Assembly (NCBI RefSeq): GCF_008711325.1
Contig: NZ_VXDB01000023.1
Coordinates: 1-61,574 of the forward strand
Reading direction: 5' to 3'
DNA length: 61,574 bases
Source of the DNA: Roseibium sediminis
GTDB taxonomy: Bacteria; Pseudomonadota; Alphaproteobacteria; Rhizobiales; Stappiaceae
Shown here: positions 35,688 through 45,086 of the stretch, piece by piece
How positions within the stretch are numbered: the first letter of the stretch is position 1
Layout of the letters: each line of letters starts with the position of its first letter
Notes under the pieces: model-generated
Database searches by the model: none
What the model was told of the DNA's origin: nothing
The model's input: the letters and a program-made list of their open reading frames with translations, nothing else
Made by a program: the position numbers and the translations under genes

Positions 35688-36290
35688 ATGGTTTATCGCA
35701 TTTTTCCCGACTATCCCGGCATGCATCGGTATGGGGTCAAGCATTTAAATGGCGATCCGGACAAAGTTGAGGCGTTGGATATAACTCCGGATGAGGCGAA
35801 AATTTTGCCCGGCTATTCGATATTTGCGGGCAGGCCGGTCGATACTACGCATCTCCCAACCAAAGTTCAGGCTGGCGGGCGCAAACGAACGTTTAAAGAC
35901 ATCAGCCCAGACGGATTGTACTCGGTCAGTGAGAATTTCCGGGAGGTGGTGGAACGTCTGGAGCCGGGCGTTCACCAATTTGTGCCGGTGGAGTTTGTCT
36001 GGAAGGACGGAACTCACGCGGCCAATCGATATTGGTATTTTCCATGTAACAGGCTGGACTCCGTGGACCGGGAGAAGACGACAGAAGAGTTGGAAGCAGG
36101 GATCATGTGGATGCCTTCTAAGAACCCTGGCTTTGTTTTCAGTCGTTCTCAGATCGGAGATTGTCATCTCTGGCGAGACAAGTTCATGCCTTCATCTTAT
36201 GGCCCGTTCATCAGCAACGCCTTGTACAAGGCGTTTGTGGAGGCCGGGATTGAGGGGATGGGCGTTCAGGAACTTCCCGAAACGGACTGA
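35688..36290 (+). CDS. Orphan Imm11-like (DUF1629) immunity-type protein
   Basis: A 200-residue cytoplasmic protein with no membrane segment. The C-terminal block SQIGDCHLWRDKFM then FISNALYKAFVEAGIEGMGV resembles the Imm11/DUF1629 family of immunity proteins found with polymorphic toxins, often beside contact-dependent or type VI effectors. AGGG lies 8 bp before the ATG. The local base composition is somewhat lower in GC than flanking genes. No toxin, RHS, LXG or Hcp/VgrG gene is visible on either side, so it is an orphan. The family call is by pattern memory and not verified by search. Confidence 0.62.
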   Translation: MVYRIFPDYPGMHRYGVKHLNGDPDKVEALDITPDEAKILPGYSIFAGRPVDTTHLPTKVQAGGRKRTFKDISPDGLYSVSENFREVVERLEPGVHQFVPVEFVWKDGTHAANRYWYFPCNRLDSVDREKTTEELEAGIMWMPSKNPGFVFSRSQIGDCHLWRDKFMPSSYGPFISNALYKAFVEAGIEGMGVQELPETD

Positions 36291-37307
36291 TCAATTACTA
36301 TACCCGCGTCCGTCGGCGTTACGGGCAAGGGCGCGGCCTTTTATGGCTTCGCGGCGGACGGTGTAGAGCGAGGCGGCGATGATGACCGCAGCGCCAATCA
36401 AGGTTTCTACGCTCGGCCAATTGCCGAAGATCACGGCTCCGAACACTGTGGCGTAGAGCAGGCGCGTGTAGTCGAGGGAGGCGATGGCGGTTGCCTCTCC
36501 GGCCTTGAAGGCCTTGATGTTCGACATTTGCGCGGCCCAGGACACTACACCCATGACAATCATCAGTGCCCATTGCTCAAGGCTTGGTGTTTGCCATGTC
36601 AGATAGGCGGGCACCGACATGATGAGGCCGACACAGACCGCCTGATAGGTGAGAACGGTGATGGGCGGGTCGGTGCGCGTCAGAACACGCAGGATCACCA
36701 TGACCATGCCCGCGCAGGCGGCGCCGGCAATCGCAAGAGCCGCATAGGGATCAACAAACCCGCCGCCTTCCGGGCGCAGCATGATCAGGACGCCGAGAAA
36801 GCCGACGATGGTGGCGCCCCAGCGATGCAGCCCCACGCTTTCGCCAAGAAAGAAGATGGCGAAGATGGTGATGAAGAAGGTCTTGGAAAAGGCCAGCGCC
36901 GTTGCATCGGCAAGGGGCAGTTCGATCAGCGCGGTGAAGCCGCAGAGCATCGCCGTTGACGCAAAGACCACGCGGGCGGCCTGTAATCCGGGGCGCTTTG
37001 TGGCAAGCGATCCGGGCAGGCCGGGCAGGATTTTCGGAGCAACGATCGCCACCATCACCGCCTGACGCACGACAAGGATCTGGAAAACGGAAAGATCCTT
37101 GCCCAGTAACTTGATCAGCGTTGCCATGATGGTGAAGAGAAAGGCCGCCAGAAGGATCCACAGAGCGCCGATCGTGTTGGACGGGAGCTGTCCGAGAAGC
37201 GCCTGCAAGCGGGCAAACAGGGGAAGTGACGGACCCTGTTCCGGGGACGAAGATCCGGACGGGTCACCTGAAGGGGACGTGGTCATTCCTGCTCGCTGTC
37301 GAAACAT
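36291..37307 (-). CDS. DMT superfamily (EamA) permease 1
   Basis: A 338-residue inner-membrane transporter with ten hydrophobic segments in two EamA repeats. Typical features are an ELPLADATALAFSKTFFITI-like stretch in repeat 1 and SWAAQMSNIKAFKAGEATAI with LDYTRLLYATVFG in repeat 2. The N-terminus is a hydrophilic Pro/Ser-rich tail of about 40 residues; the exact start is uncertain (37307 or 37286). Members export metabolites or amino acids. It abuts the Imm11-like gene tail to tail with no spacer. The substrate is not predictable. Confidence 0.85.
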   Translation of the reverse strand: MFRQRAGMTTSPSGDPSGSSSPEQGPSLPLFARLQALLGQLPSNTIGALWILLAAFLFTIMATLIKLLGKDLSVFQILVVRQAVMVAIVAPKILPGLPGSLATKRPGLQAARVVFASTAMLCGFTALIELPLADATALAFSKTFFITIFAIFFLGESVGLHRWGATIVGFLGVLIMLRPEGGGFVDPYAALAIAGAACAGMVMVILRVLTRTDPPITVLTYQAVCVGLIMSVPAYLTWQTPSLEQWALMIVMGVVSWAAQMSNIKAFKAGEATAIASLDYTRLLYATVFGAVIFGNWPSVETLIGAAVIIAASLYTVRREAIKGRALARNADGRGYSN

Positions 37308-37519
37308 GGGTAGGCTCGGCGCACAAAAGGCTGCTGAACCGGGAACGCTGGGAGGGCTTTAATCTGCCGTCGAGGATAGCCCTTTGACGTGATTTGGAAA
37401 GTATAATTGTTGCAAGTGGAACAATTTCTGCAGCCGAACGGACTGTTCACCGATCCCGACATTGTCTCCCCCCGCGCAGGGGCTATTCTTTCTATCCAGG
37501 ACAAGAGGAGCTGCAAGCG

Positions 37520-38104
37520 ATGAGAAAGATACAGGCTCAGGGCATTCACCACATCACGCTGGTGGGTGCCGACCGGCAGACATCCATCGATTTCTGGGAA
37601 GGCTTGCTGGGAATGCCTTTCGTGTTCGAGCAGCCCAATCTGGACGACCCGAACCAGAGCCACCTGTATTTTGATCCGGGCGATGGCCGTCTGATTACGA
37701 TCTTCACCAGCGAAGATCGAAAGCCGGACCGCTCGAAAGCACCGCAGGATATCGGCTGCGTCCATCATCTGGCCCTGAATGTCTCGCAGGCCACGTTCCG
37801 GCAAATCGTCGAGCGACTGGACGAGCGGCGCATTGCCCATAGCGGCCCGAAAGACCGCGGCTTCATGGATTCGATTTACTTCCGGGACCCGCTCGGATTT
37901 CTGATCGAGCTGGCCAGCTATCGTTTCGAGCCGCCTGCAGGCGTGCAGATGGGAGAGGTGATGCTGGAAGCGCACAAGATCCGTGTTGCGCGGGGCGACT
38001 ACAACATTCAGGAAATACACCTTGCTGACGCGATTGAAAATCTGACCCGCTCTACCCGAGCCAGTTTGTCCGAGAGCCGGGAGCCTGCCGACCCATATTC
38101 GTAA
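37520..38104 (+). CDS. VOC-family (glyoxalase / ring-cleaving dioxygenase-like) protein 1
   Basis: A 194-residue vicinal-oxygen-chelate fold protein. It has the first half-module GIHHITLVGADRQTSIDFWE with metal ligand H and the second VHHLALNVSQATFRQIVERL, with a glutamate ligand in PLGFLIELASY. The arrangement resembles extradiol dioxygenases and glyoxalases. AAGAGGAG lies 8 bp before the ATG; the frame extends upstream but only this start fits the fold. The substrate is unknown. A C-terminal tail of about 45 residues follows the core. Confidence 0.85.
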   Translation: MRKIQAQGIHHITLVGADRQTSIDFWEGLLGMPFVFEQPNLDDPNQSHLYFDPGDGRLITIFTSEDRKPDRSKAPQDIGCVHHLALNVSQATFRQIVERLDERRIAHSGPKDRGFMDSIYFRDPLGFLIELASYRFEPPAGVQMGEVMLEAHKIRVARGDYNIQEIHLADAIENLTRSTRASLSESREPADPYS

Positions 38105-38273
38105 ATATTTCAGGGGTGTTCGTCTGGTTTTCAAAGTGAGGCGCTACGTTAGGTTGGCGTAAACTTCATGTTTTGAGTCAACAGGCGGGTCGTATTAGTT
38201 CCAATGGCGGTCTTGAAAAAGCTGCGATACTGCTTGACCCTTTCCGGGCTTCAGAAAACTGGGAGGACATTGG

Positions 38274-38564
38274 ATGTGCCAGATCTTTGCCGGGCAGAAC
38301 CCGGCTGATTATGAGCCGCTGACACGCCGCTTGCGATTGAACGGACAAAGCACCAGCATCCGGCTGGAAAAGTCCTTCTGGGACATTGTCGACGACATTG
38401 CCGCCAGCGAAGGGCTGACAACACCCGCCTTTATTTCCAAGCTTCATTCGGAGGTTCTGGAGCTGCGCGGAGAGGCGCCGAATTTCACGTCCCTGCTGCG
38501 CTGCGCCTGCCTGATCCGTACCCGGCAGATGACGGATCAACCGGTTCTGGTAGCCGCCGAATAG
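38274..38564 (+). CDS. Ribbon-helix-helix domain protein
   Basis: A 96-residue protein with an RHH_4-type DNA-binding fold: STSIRLEKSFWDIVDDIAAS is the strand-helix, followed by TTPAFISKLHSEVLEL. The N-terminal MCQIFAGQNPADYEP is also typical of the group, which is common in alphaproteobacteria. It could be a small repressor of neighbouring genes or of its own promoter. It stands alone between two VOC genes. Confidence 0.8.
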   Translation: MCQIFAGQNPADYEPLTRRLRLNGQSTSIRLEKSFWDIVDDIAASEGLTTPAFISKLHSEVLELRGEAPNFTSLLRCACLIRTRQMTDQPVLVAAE

Positions 38565-38661
38565 ACAAAAAACGGGCTGTAGTATCGAGCTACTACCACG
38601 GGGCTCGTCTTCGACCTCACACTTCTCAAATGATCGTAAGTCCGATCTTTGGAGGTGTAAG

Positions 38662-39057
38662 TTGGCGAAAGCAATACACTCGATGATCCGTGTTCTGGAT
38701 GAAGCACGGTCCGTGGATTTTTATCAAAAAGCCTTTGGATTGAACGTTGCCGAGCGACTTGAGTTCGACAGCTTCGTTCTCGTTTACCTGCGCAATGCGG
38801 AAGCTGATTTCGAGCTGGAGCTGACCATAAACAAGGGACGGGAGGAGCCGTACAACCTTGGCGATGGCTACGGGCATCTGGCCCTGTGCGTGGATGATCT
38901 TGATGCCGAACATGCCCGCTTTGAAGCGGAAGGGCTCGCGCCCCGCAAGGTCGTGGAATTCGAGCGCGATGGCGCATTGCTGGCCAAGTTCTTTTTTGTC
39001 GCTGACCCGGATGGATACCAGATCGAGGTGCTGCAGAAGCACGGTCGGTACGTGTGA
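38662..39057 (+). CDS. VOC-family glyoxalase I-like protein 2
   Basis: A 131-residue single-module pair resembling lactoylglutathione lyase. It contains SMIRVLDEARSVDFYQKAFG, the glyoxalase start, and GYGHLALCVDDLDAEHARFE, with a terminal FVADPDGYQIEVLQK holding the metal-ligand glutamate. The start is a TTG at 38662 with an excellent GGAGGTGTAAG. A role in detoxifying methylglyoxal or a related aldehyde is inferred. It is not obviously in an operon with the downstream Tat/GMC pair. Confidence 0.86.
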   Translation: MAKAIHSMIRVLDEARSVDFYQKAFGLNVAERLEFDSFVLVYLRNAEADFELELTINKGREEPYNLGDGYGHLALCVDDLDAEHARFEAEGLAPRKVVEFERDGALLAKFFFVADPDGYQIEVLQKHGRYV

Positions 39058-39193
39058 GAAGACGGGGTGCTGTGAGGAGACAGCACCCCGTTTTCGTTTC
39101 TTTGGAAGAGTGCAGGGCGGCTGGATCAGGGAGAAGGGTTCGGCCGACGCACAATGAAGAGGGGTTCGGGAAGCCGGGCCTGAGGAGGAGAAT

Positions 39194-39718
39194 ATGGAGA
39201 GGATTTCGGATCGTCGCGGTCTGTCGCGGCGGGACCTTTTGACACGCAGCCTGGCGCTCGGCGCTGCCTTTGTCGTTGGGCCGGGTTTCGTGGCGGCAAC
39301 GGACGCGGCCTGGGCCATGGAAGTGAAGGCCTTGAAGCCGGAGACCATGGCAACCCTGATCCAGATGGCCCGCGACATCTATCCCCATGACCGTGTGGCG
39401 GATGAATTTTATGCGGCGGCCGTGAAGGGCTACGACAATGCCGATCAGGCCGAAATGATCGAAAGCGGCATTGCCGCACTCAATGCAGCCGCCCAAGGCA
39501 AGGGACATGCCAGCTATGTGGGTGCAGGCTGGGAGCGTGACCGCGTCGACCTTCTGCGAGCCATGGAGGACAGCAGTTTCTTCCAGACGATCCGCGGCGG
39601 GCTGGTGACCGGCCTTTATAACCAGAAAGCCGTTTGGCCGCTCTTCGGCTACGAGGGCGAAAGCTACTCTCAAGGTGGCTATATCGACCGCGGCTTTGAC
39701 GACATCAACTGGATCTGA
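39194..39718 (+). CDS. Tat-exported small subunit of a GMC-type dehydrogenase
   Basis: A 174-residue protein with a twin-arginine signal (LSRRDLLTRSLALGAAFVVG, arginines at 12-13) cleaved near AWAME. The mature part resembles subunit III of gluconate 2-dehydrogenase-like complexes (MATLIQMARDIYPHDRVADE, a Tyr/Asp-rich middle and a GYIDRGFDDINWI end). It precedes the GMC flavoprotein by only 11 bp, so the two surely form a complex and the flavoprotein may be carried through the Tat pathway by this subunit. No cytochrome c subunit gene follows, unlike the classical three-subunit enzymes. Confidence 0.85.
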   Translation: MERISDRRGLSRRDLLTRSLALGAAFVVGPGFVAATDAAWAMEVKALKPETMATLIQMARDIYPHDRVADEFYAAAVKGYDNADQAEMIESGIAALNAAAQGKGHASYVGAGWERDRVDLLRAMEDSSFFQTIRGGLVTGLYNQKAVWPLFGYEGESYSQGGYIDRGFDDINWI

Positions 39719-39729
39719 GGGAGGGCACC

Positions 39730-41301
39730 ATGGCTGCACCATTTGACTTGTCCGATGACAGTGTTGTCGTCGTGATCGGAACCGGCGCGGGCGGCGGCGT
39801 CCTTGCCAACGAACTTGCGCAAAAGGGCGTCAGCGTTGTCGCGCTGGAAGCGGGCGGGCGCTATCTGCCGGACGACTATATCAACGATGAGTGGGAAAGC
39901 TTCGGCCAGCTGGCCTGGCTCGACAAGCGAACCACATCCGGCGACTGGCGTGTCGCGAAGGACTTTTCCGGCCTGCCAGCCTGGATCGTGAAGGCGGTGG
40001 GCGGAACCACCACCCACTGGGCGGGGGCGTCGATCCGCTTTCAGGCGCATGAATTCAAGACCAGAACAACCTATGGCAATGTGCAGGGCGCAAACCTGCT
40101 CGACTGGCCGATTGATCTGGCGGAAATGGAGCCCTGGTACGAAAATGCGGAAGCCAAGCTGGGTGTCACCCGCACCGGGGACCGCGCAGGCCTGCCGGGC
40201 AACAACAACTTCAAGGTCTTTGAAGCGGGTGCAAAGAAGCTCGGCTACAAGGAAGTCCATACAGGCCGGATGGCGATCAACAGCGCAGACTATGACGACC
40301 GCATCGCCTGCCAGCAGACGGGTTTCTGCTTTCAGGGCTGCAAGTGGGGCGCCAAGTGGTCAGCGGCCTATACGGATATTCCGCGCGGCGAGGCAACCGG
40401 CAATCTGGAAGTGCGCGAGCATGCCCATGTGCTGAAGATCGAACATGACGAGAGCGGCAAGGTGACCGGTGTTGTCTATGCGGACAAGGACGGCAACCAG
40501 CACATGCAAAAGGCCCGAATTGTCTGCGTGGCGGGCAATTCCATCGAAAGCCCGAGGCTGTTGCTCAACTCCGCCAGCGCCATGTTCCCGGACGGGTTGG
40601 CCAATTCGTCAGGTCAGGTCGGGCGCAACTACATGCGCCACATGACCGGCTCGGTCTATGGCGTGTTCGACAAGCCGGTGAAGATGTGGCGTGGCACGAC
40701 CATGGCCGGGATCATTCAGGACGAGGCGCGGCACGATCCGTCCCGCGGATTTGTGGGTGGCTACGAGATGGAGACCCTCGCGCTGGGGCTTCCCTTCATG
40801 GCCGCGTTCCTTGACCCGGGTGCCTGGGGCCGCGAATTCACCACAGCGCTGGATGGCTATGAAAACATGGCCGGCATGTGGCTGGTTGGCGAAGACATGC
40901 CGCAGGAAACCAACCGCATCACGCTCAATCATGACGTGACCGACCAATACGGCTTGCCGGTGCCCAACGTGCATTTTGATGATCACCCCAATGACATCGC
41001 GATGCGTGATCATGCCTACAAGCAGGGCATGGCCGTGTACGAGGCCGTGGGGGCAACGCGGGTCTTCCCGACGCCGCCCTATCCGTCAACGCACAATCTG
41101 GGCACCAACCGCATGTCGGAAAAGGCACGCGATGGCGTGGTGAACCGCTGGGGTCAGACCCACGATATTGCCAACCTGTTCATTTCGGACGGCAGCCAGT
41201 TCACCACGGGGGCAGCGGAAAACCCGACGCTGACCATCGTTGCTCTGGCCATCCGGCAGGCGGACCACATCGCCGGGGAAATGAGCAAGGGTAATCTCTG
41301 A
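39730..41301 (+). CDS. GMC-family FAD oxidoreductase
   Basis: A 523-residue flavoprotein. The N-terminal FAD-binding fold is VVVIGTGAGGGVLANELAQK, then VVALEAGGRY. The second conserved region is GGTTTHWAGASIRF, and the C-terminal catalytic region includes PYPSTHNLGTNRMSE and FISDGSQFTTGAAENPTLTI. GMC enzymes oxidise sugars, alcohols or polyols; membrane-linked members make gluconate, ketogluconate or fructose. With the Tat-carried small subunit it probably acts at the periplasmic face and hands electrons to the respiratory chain. It lacks a signal peptide of its own. Confidence 0.92.
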   Translation: MAAPFDLSDDSVVVVIGTGAGGGVLANELAQKGVSVVALEAGGRYLPDDYINDEWESFGQLAWLDKRTTSGDWRVAKDFSGLPAWIVKAVGGTTTHWAGASIRFQAHEFKTRTTYGNVQGANLLDWPIDLAEMEPWYENAEAKLGVTRTGDRAGLPGNNNFKVFEAGAKKLGYKEVHTGRMAINSADYDDRIACQQTGFCFQGCKWGAKWSAAYTDIPRGEATGNLEVREHAHVLKIEHDESGKVTGVVYADKDGNQHMQKARIVCVAGNSIESPRLLLNSASAMFPDGLANSSGQVGRNYMRHMTGSVYGVFDKPVKMWRGTTMAGIIQDEARHDPSRGFVGGYEMETLALGLPFMAAFLDPGAWGREFTTALDGYENMAGMWLVGEDMPQETNRITLNHDVTDQYGLPVPNVHFDDHPNDIAMRDHAYKQGMAVYEAVGATRVFPTPPYPSTHNLGTNRMSEKARDGVVNRWGQTHDIANLFISDGSQFTTGAAENPTLTIVALAIRQADHIAGEMSKGNL

Positions 41302-41312
41302 CGGCCAGAATT

Positions 41313-41339
41313 GATCCGGGCGCGGCAAGTGCCCGGATC
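41313..41339. terminator. Hairpin between convergent GMC and nucleoside hydrolase genes
   Basis: GATCCGGGC pairs perfectly with GCCCGGATC (9 bp). It lacks a T run on either strand, so it is a weak or assisted bidirectional terminator. Confidence 0.5.
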
Positions 41340-42279
41340 ACAGCCGTCCGATACGGTCCAGAAGCAGGGCGTAGAAGCCGTCGGCGTCGATGTCGCGGAT
41401 GAAGGTGGCGTTTTCGGGTCTGTCCGTGACCTTCCACCAGTCGGCAACTGTCATGCCCATGGTGAGTTCCGACTGCGTTTCGATTTCGACATTGATCTTC
41501 TTGCCGGAAAAGAGGTCTGGTTTCAGTAGCCATGCGATGACGCAAGGATCGTGCAGCGGGGCTCCCTGACTGCCGTATTTGTCCATGTCGAACCGCTCGA
41601 AGAAGTCGGTCCATTCGGCGACCATGCGTCCAGGTTCCGTTCCCAGATTGCGGAAGGCCTCCACGCGAGACGGGGTTGTCAGTGCCTTGTGAGTGACATC
41701 CAGCGGCATGACAGTGAGCGGAACGCCGGACTTGAACACGATATCGGCGGCATGCGGGTCGACATAGATGTTGAACTCGGCCGCGGGCGTGATGTTGCCA
41801 ACCTCGAAATAGGCGCCGCCCATCATCACGATCTCATGGATTTTCGGGATGATGTCCGGTGCCATGTGCATGGCGGTGCCGATATTGGTCAGCGGGCCCA
41901 GTGTGCACAAGGTCACTGTGTTTTCGGGTTCGCGGCGCAGGGTTTTGATGATGAAGTCGACAGCATGCTGCTCCTGCAGAGGCATGACCGGATCGTTCAT
42001 CACCGGACCATCAAGGCCGGTCTTGCCATGAACGTGTTCTGCCGTCACCAGTTTGCGAAACATGGGGCGCTCACAGCCTGCAAAGACCTTCGTCTGCGGC
42101 TTTCCGGCCAGTTCACAAACAATGCGGGCGTTCTTTTGCGTCAGTGGAAGCGGCACGTTTCCTGCCACGGCGCAGATGCCCAAGACGTCGATGTCCTCGG
42201 GGCTGGCAAGGGCAAGAAGAATGGCGACGGCATCGTCCTGTCCGGGGTCCGTATCAATGATGATCTTGCGCGGTGCCAT
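41338..42279 (-). CDS. Inosine/uridine-preferring nucleoside hydrolase
   Basis: A 313-residue hydrolase (from the ATG at 42279; 319 residues if 42297 is used). The calcium-binding start KIIIDTDPGQDDAVAIL is diagnostic, and FNIYVDPHAADIVFKSG together with VTLCTLGPLTNIG are also conserved. It cleaves ribonucleosides to base and ribose for salvage. Together with adenine deaminase at 29.8 kb it gives this window two purine-salvage enzymes, although they are 10 kb apart. It stands alone. Confidence 0.94.
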   Translation of the reverse strand: MAPRKIIIDTDPGQDDAVAILLALASPEDIDVLGICAVAGNVPLPLTQKNARIVCELAGKPQTKVFAGCERPMFRKLVTAEHVHGKTGLDGPVMNDPVMPLQEQHAVDFIIKTLRREPENTVTLCTLGPLTNIGTAMHMAPDIIPKIHEIVMMGGAYFEVGNITPAAEFNIYVDPHAADIVFKSGVPLTVMPLDVTHKALTTPSRVEAFRNLGTEPGRMVAEWTDFFERFDMDKYGSQGAPLHDPCVIAWLLKPDLFSGKKINVEIETQSELTMGMTVADWWKVTDRPENATFIRDIDADGFYALLLDRIGRL

Positions 42280-42564
42280 GAATTGCCAAGCCTTCATGCA
42301 ATGGGAGTGGTGACGATAAAGCAGCGGACAGTGAAGCTAGGGGATGGACACAACCCGCACAAGCTTCCCTGCGGTGGATCATGTGAAAAACGTATCGCCC
42401 CCAGAAGCTTAGGTGGGGTATCAAAGGTGATCCGAATTTACGCCGATCCTTGAACCTGCAGACCCCGATTGCCCGGTGGATCATTGGGTTTGTGCGCGAA
42501 ATTTCACTACCAAGCTCTCCCTGTTGTGCTTAGATCGAGTCTCATGTGACCGGGGATGGGATGT

Positions 42565-43122
42565 ATGAAGGCTGAAAAACGACCGGCTCCAACAAAATTC
42601 GACACCGTTGGGTGGCGGGAGCTGGTAGCCTTGCCTGAATTGAATATTCGCGCCATGCGCGCCAAGATCGACACAGGTGCGCGAACATCTGCCATTCATG
42701 CGGTGGATCAGAAGGTCTTTGAAAAGGACGGCCAGGATTGGGTCCGCTTTCGCGTTCCGGCATCCAAATCGCACAAGTCACTTTATATCGAGGCTCCGAT
42801 CCATGATCGGCGGGCCATCAAGAACACAAGCGGCATTCCGCAAACACGCATTATCATTGAAGTCCTGATGCTGATCGGTCACCACAAGTGGCATATCGAG
42901 CTGTCACTTGCGGACCGGGAAAACATGGGCTTCGATATGATTTTGGGACGTACGGCGATCCGTCGGAGGAAGGTTCTGGTTAATCCGGGACGCTCCTTCC
43001 TGATGGGGCCACCCAAATATGTAGATGAGCATTTTGACCTATCGCCAACAACCCATCCCACGGAAGAACGAACCATGGCGCCAGTTCAAACAAGGAAAGA
43101 CAAGAAGGGAACAGAGCGATGA
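42565..43122 (+). CDS. RimB-type ATP-dependent zinc/aspartic protease-like protein
   Basis: A 185-residue protein of the retropepsin-like RimB family. [15 protein letters not shown] contains the conserved DTG at about 36-38, and [11 protein letters not shown] is the second conserved block. In Pseudomonas, RimB acts with RimK to adjust glutamate tails on ribosomal protein S6. CGGGGAT lies 9 bp before the chosen ATG; an earlier in-frame ATG at 42556 is spaced less well. Its stop overlaps the rimK start (ATGA), so the two are translationally coupled. Confidence 0.85.
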   Translation: MKAEKRPAPTKFDTVGWRELVALPELNIRAMRAKIDTGARTSAIHAVDQKVFEKDGQDWVRFRVPASKSHKSLYIEAPIHDRRAIKNTSGIPQTRIIIEVLMLIGHHKWHIELSLADRENMGFDMILGRTAIRRRKVLVNPGRSFLMGPPKYVDEHFDLSPTTHPTEERTMAPVQTRKDKKGTER

Positions 43123-44024
43123 AAATCGCAATGATGGCGCGAAATCCGAATCTGTATTCTCACCAGCGACTGAAGGAAGCTGCCGAGGCACGGGGACACG
43201 AGCTGCAGATCATCAACACGCTGCGGTGCTACATGAACATCGCGTCTCGGCGGCCCGAGATTTTCCATAACGGGGAAAAGCTTACCGGCTTTGATGCGGT
43301 CATTCCGCGAATTGGCGCGTCGGTGACCTTTTATGGTCTGGCCGTGTTGCGGCAGTTCGAGATGATGGGCGTCTATCCGCTCAATGAGTCTGTTGCGATT
43401 GGCCGTTCCCGCGACAAGCTGCGCTCCATGCAGCTTCTGGCGCGCGATGGAATTGGCCTGCCCGTGACGACCTTTGCCCATGATCCGAAGCAGACCGAAG
43501 AGGTTCTGACGACCGCCGGCGGTGCGCCTGTCGTGATCAAGCTGCTGGAAGGCACGCAGGGCATCGGTGTGGTTCTGGCTGATACGGAACGGTCTGCAAA
43601 GTCGGTCATCGAGGCGTTCCGCGGCGCGAATGTGAACATCCTCGTGCAGGAATTCATCAAGGAAGCGGGCGGCACCGATATCCGCGCCTTCGTTGTCGGC
43701 GGCAAGGTGATTGCAGCCATGCAGCGGACCGGTGCGGAAGGAGAGTTCCGCTCCAACCTGCATCGCGGCGGCAGCGCCAAGACGGTTCGCATCACGCCGG
43801 AAGAACGCTCGACAGCCATCCGGGCCGCCAAGACCATGGGTCTGAATGTTTGCGGCGTCGACATGCTTCGATCCAACCACGGTCCCGTGGTGATGGAAGT
43901 CAACTCGTCTCCCGGTCTGGAAGGTATCGAGAAGGCGACCGGTATCGATGTTGCCGGAAAAATCATTGAGGTGCTGGAGAAAAACGCACACTCCGGCAAG
44001 ACGAAAACCAAAGGCAAGGGCTGA
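43119..44024 (+). CDS. rimK: RimK-family alpha-L-glutamate ligase
   Basis: A 301-residue ATP-grasp ligase that adds glutamate residues, classically to the C-terminus of ribosomal protein S6. The start [20 protein letters not shown] is family-typical, [19 protein letters not shown] is the glycine-rich ATP loop, and [20 protein letters not shown] is the metal-binding end. Length is normal. It sits between the RimB-like gene (4-bp overlap) and the M14-like gene (5-bp gap), a compact operon that suggests a ligation and removal cycle. Confidence 0.95.
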   Translation: MKIAMMARNPNLYSHQRLKEAAEARGHELQIINTLRCYMNIASRRPEIFHNGEKLTGFDAVIPRIGASVTFYGLAVLRQFEMMGVYPLNESVAIGRSRDKLRSMQLLARDGIGLPVTTFAHDPKQTEEVLTTAGGAPVVIKLLEGTQGIGVVLADTERSAKSVIEAFRGANVNILVQEFIKEAGGTDIRAFVVGGKVIAAMQRTGAEGEFRSNLHRGGSAKTVRITPEERSTAIRAAKTMGLNVCGVDMLRSNHGPVVMEVNSSPGLEGIEKATGIDVAGKIIEVLEKNAHSGKTKTKGKG

Positions 44025-44029
44025 CCAAA

Positions 44030-45073
44030 ATGGTGGAACGCAAGGCGTTTGCGATTGGTGGCAAACGGGTGCCGGCAGGAACCCGCAGGACTGTCGACAT
44101 CCCGGTCAGTGTCATGTCCGATCACACGCCGGTGTCCATGTCGGTGCATGTCATTCATGGCCGCAAGGACGGACCGGTGCTGTTCGTCTCGGCTGCTGTC
44201 CACGGTGACGAGATTATCGGGGTCGAGATCGCGCGGCGTTTGCTGAAGTCGCCGAACCTCGATGGAATGCGCGGCACGCTGATGGTCATTCCCATCGTCA
44301 ACGCGTTCGGCTTTCTCAACCAGTCCAGATATCTGCCGGACCGGCGCGATCTGAACCGCTCGTTTCCGGGCAGTTCCCACGGATCGCTCGCGAGCCGTCT
44401 GGCCGATATCTTCATGACCGAGATCGTCAAGCGTTCCGATCTGGGGATCGACCTGCATTCCGCGGCCATTCACCGAACGAACCTGCCGCAAATCCGGGTG
44501 TCTCCCTCCAAACCGGAAACCCTTGCGCTGGCAGAGGATTTTGGCGCGCCGGTGATCATCACCGCCAAGCTGCGCGACGGCTCCATGCGTCAGTTTGCGC
44601 AGGAAGCCGGGGTTGATGTTCTGCTGTTTGAAGGCGGCGAAGCGCTTCGGCTGGATGAAATGGTCGTGCGCTCCGGCGTCACTGGCATCCTGCGCGTGAT
44701 GAAGACACTGAAGATGGTTCCGGCCAAGGGCATTACAAAGCCTCGGCTCCCGTCTCTGCGGGCCGCCTCCACCAACTGGATACGCTCGCCTGCCGGTGGT
44801 TTGCTGCGCCTGTTCAAGTCTGCTGGTGAGGCTGTTCAGGCCAATGACCTTTTGGGTATCGTGTCCGACCCGTTTGGCGAAGTGGAAAGCGAAGTGATTG
44901 CGCCGTCTGATGGTCTTATCATCGGCCGCACCAACCTTCCGGTTGTCAATGAAGGCGACGGCCTGTTCCATATTGCGGAAATCCGCAAGACAGAGGATCC
45001 GGGCGCAACCGTTGACAAGCTCAGCTCCCAACTTCTCGCCGATCCGATGTTCGACGAGGATGAAATCATCTGA
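44030..45073 (+). CDS. M14-like succinylglutamate desuccinylase/aspartoacylase family
   Basis: A 347-residue zinc hydrolase. AAVHGDEIIGVEIARRLL carries the HxxE zinc motif (H58, E61), RRDLNRSFPGS is the substrate-binding block and GIDLHSAAIHRTNLPQIR contains the third ligand. It starts 5 bp after rimK. Members deacylate or cleave N-acyl or gamma-linked amino acids, so this enzyme could remove or recycle glutamate added by RimK, or act on an unrelated product made by the ligase. Its real substrate is not established. Confidence 0.9.
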   Translation: MVERKAFAIGGKRVPAGTRRTVDIPVSVMSDHTPVSMSVHVIHGRKDGPVLFVSAAVHGDEIIGVEIARRLLKSPNLDGMRGTLMVIPIVNAFGFLNQSRYLPDRRDLNRSFPGSSHGSLASRLADIFMTEIVKRSDLGIDLHSAAIHRTNLPQIRVSPSKPETLALAEDFGAPVIITAKLRDGSMRQFAQEAGVDVLLFEGGEALRLDEMVVRSGVTGILRVMKTLKMVPAKGITKPRLPSLRAASTNWIRSPAGGLLRLFKSAGEAVQANDLLGIVSDPFGEVESEVIAPSDGLIIGRTNLPVVNEGDGLFHIAEIRKTEDPGATVDKLSSQLLADPMFDEDEII

Positions 45074-45086
45074 GTTTTGATCGGGG

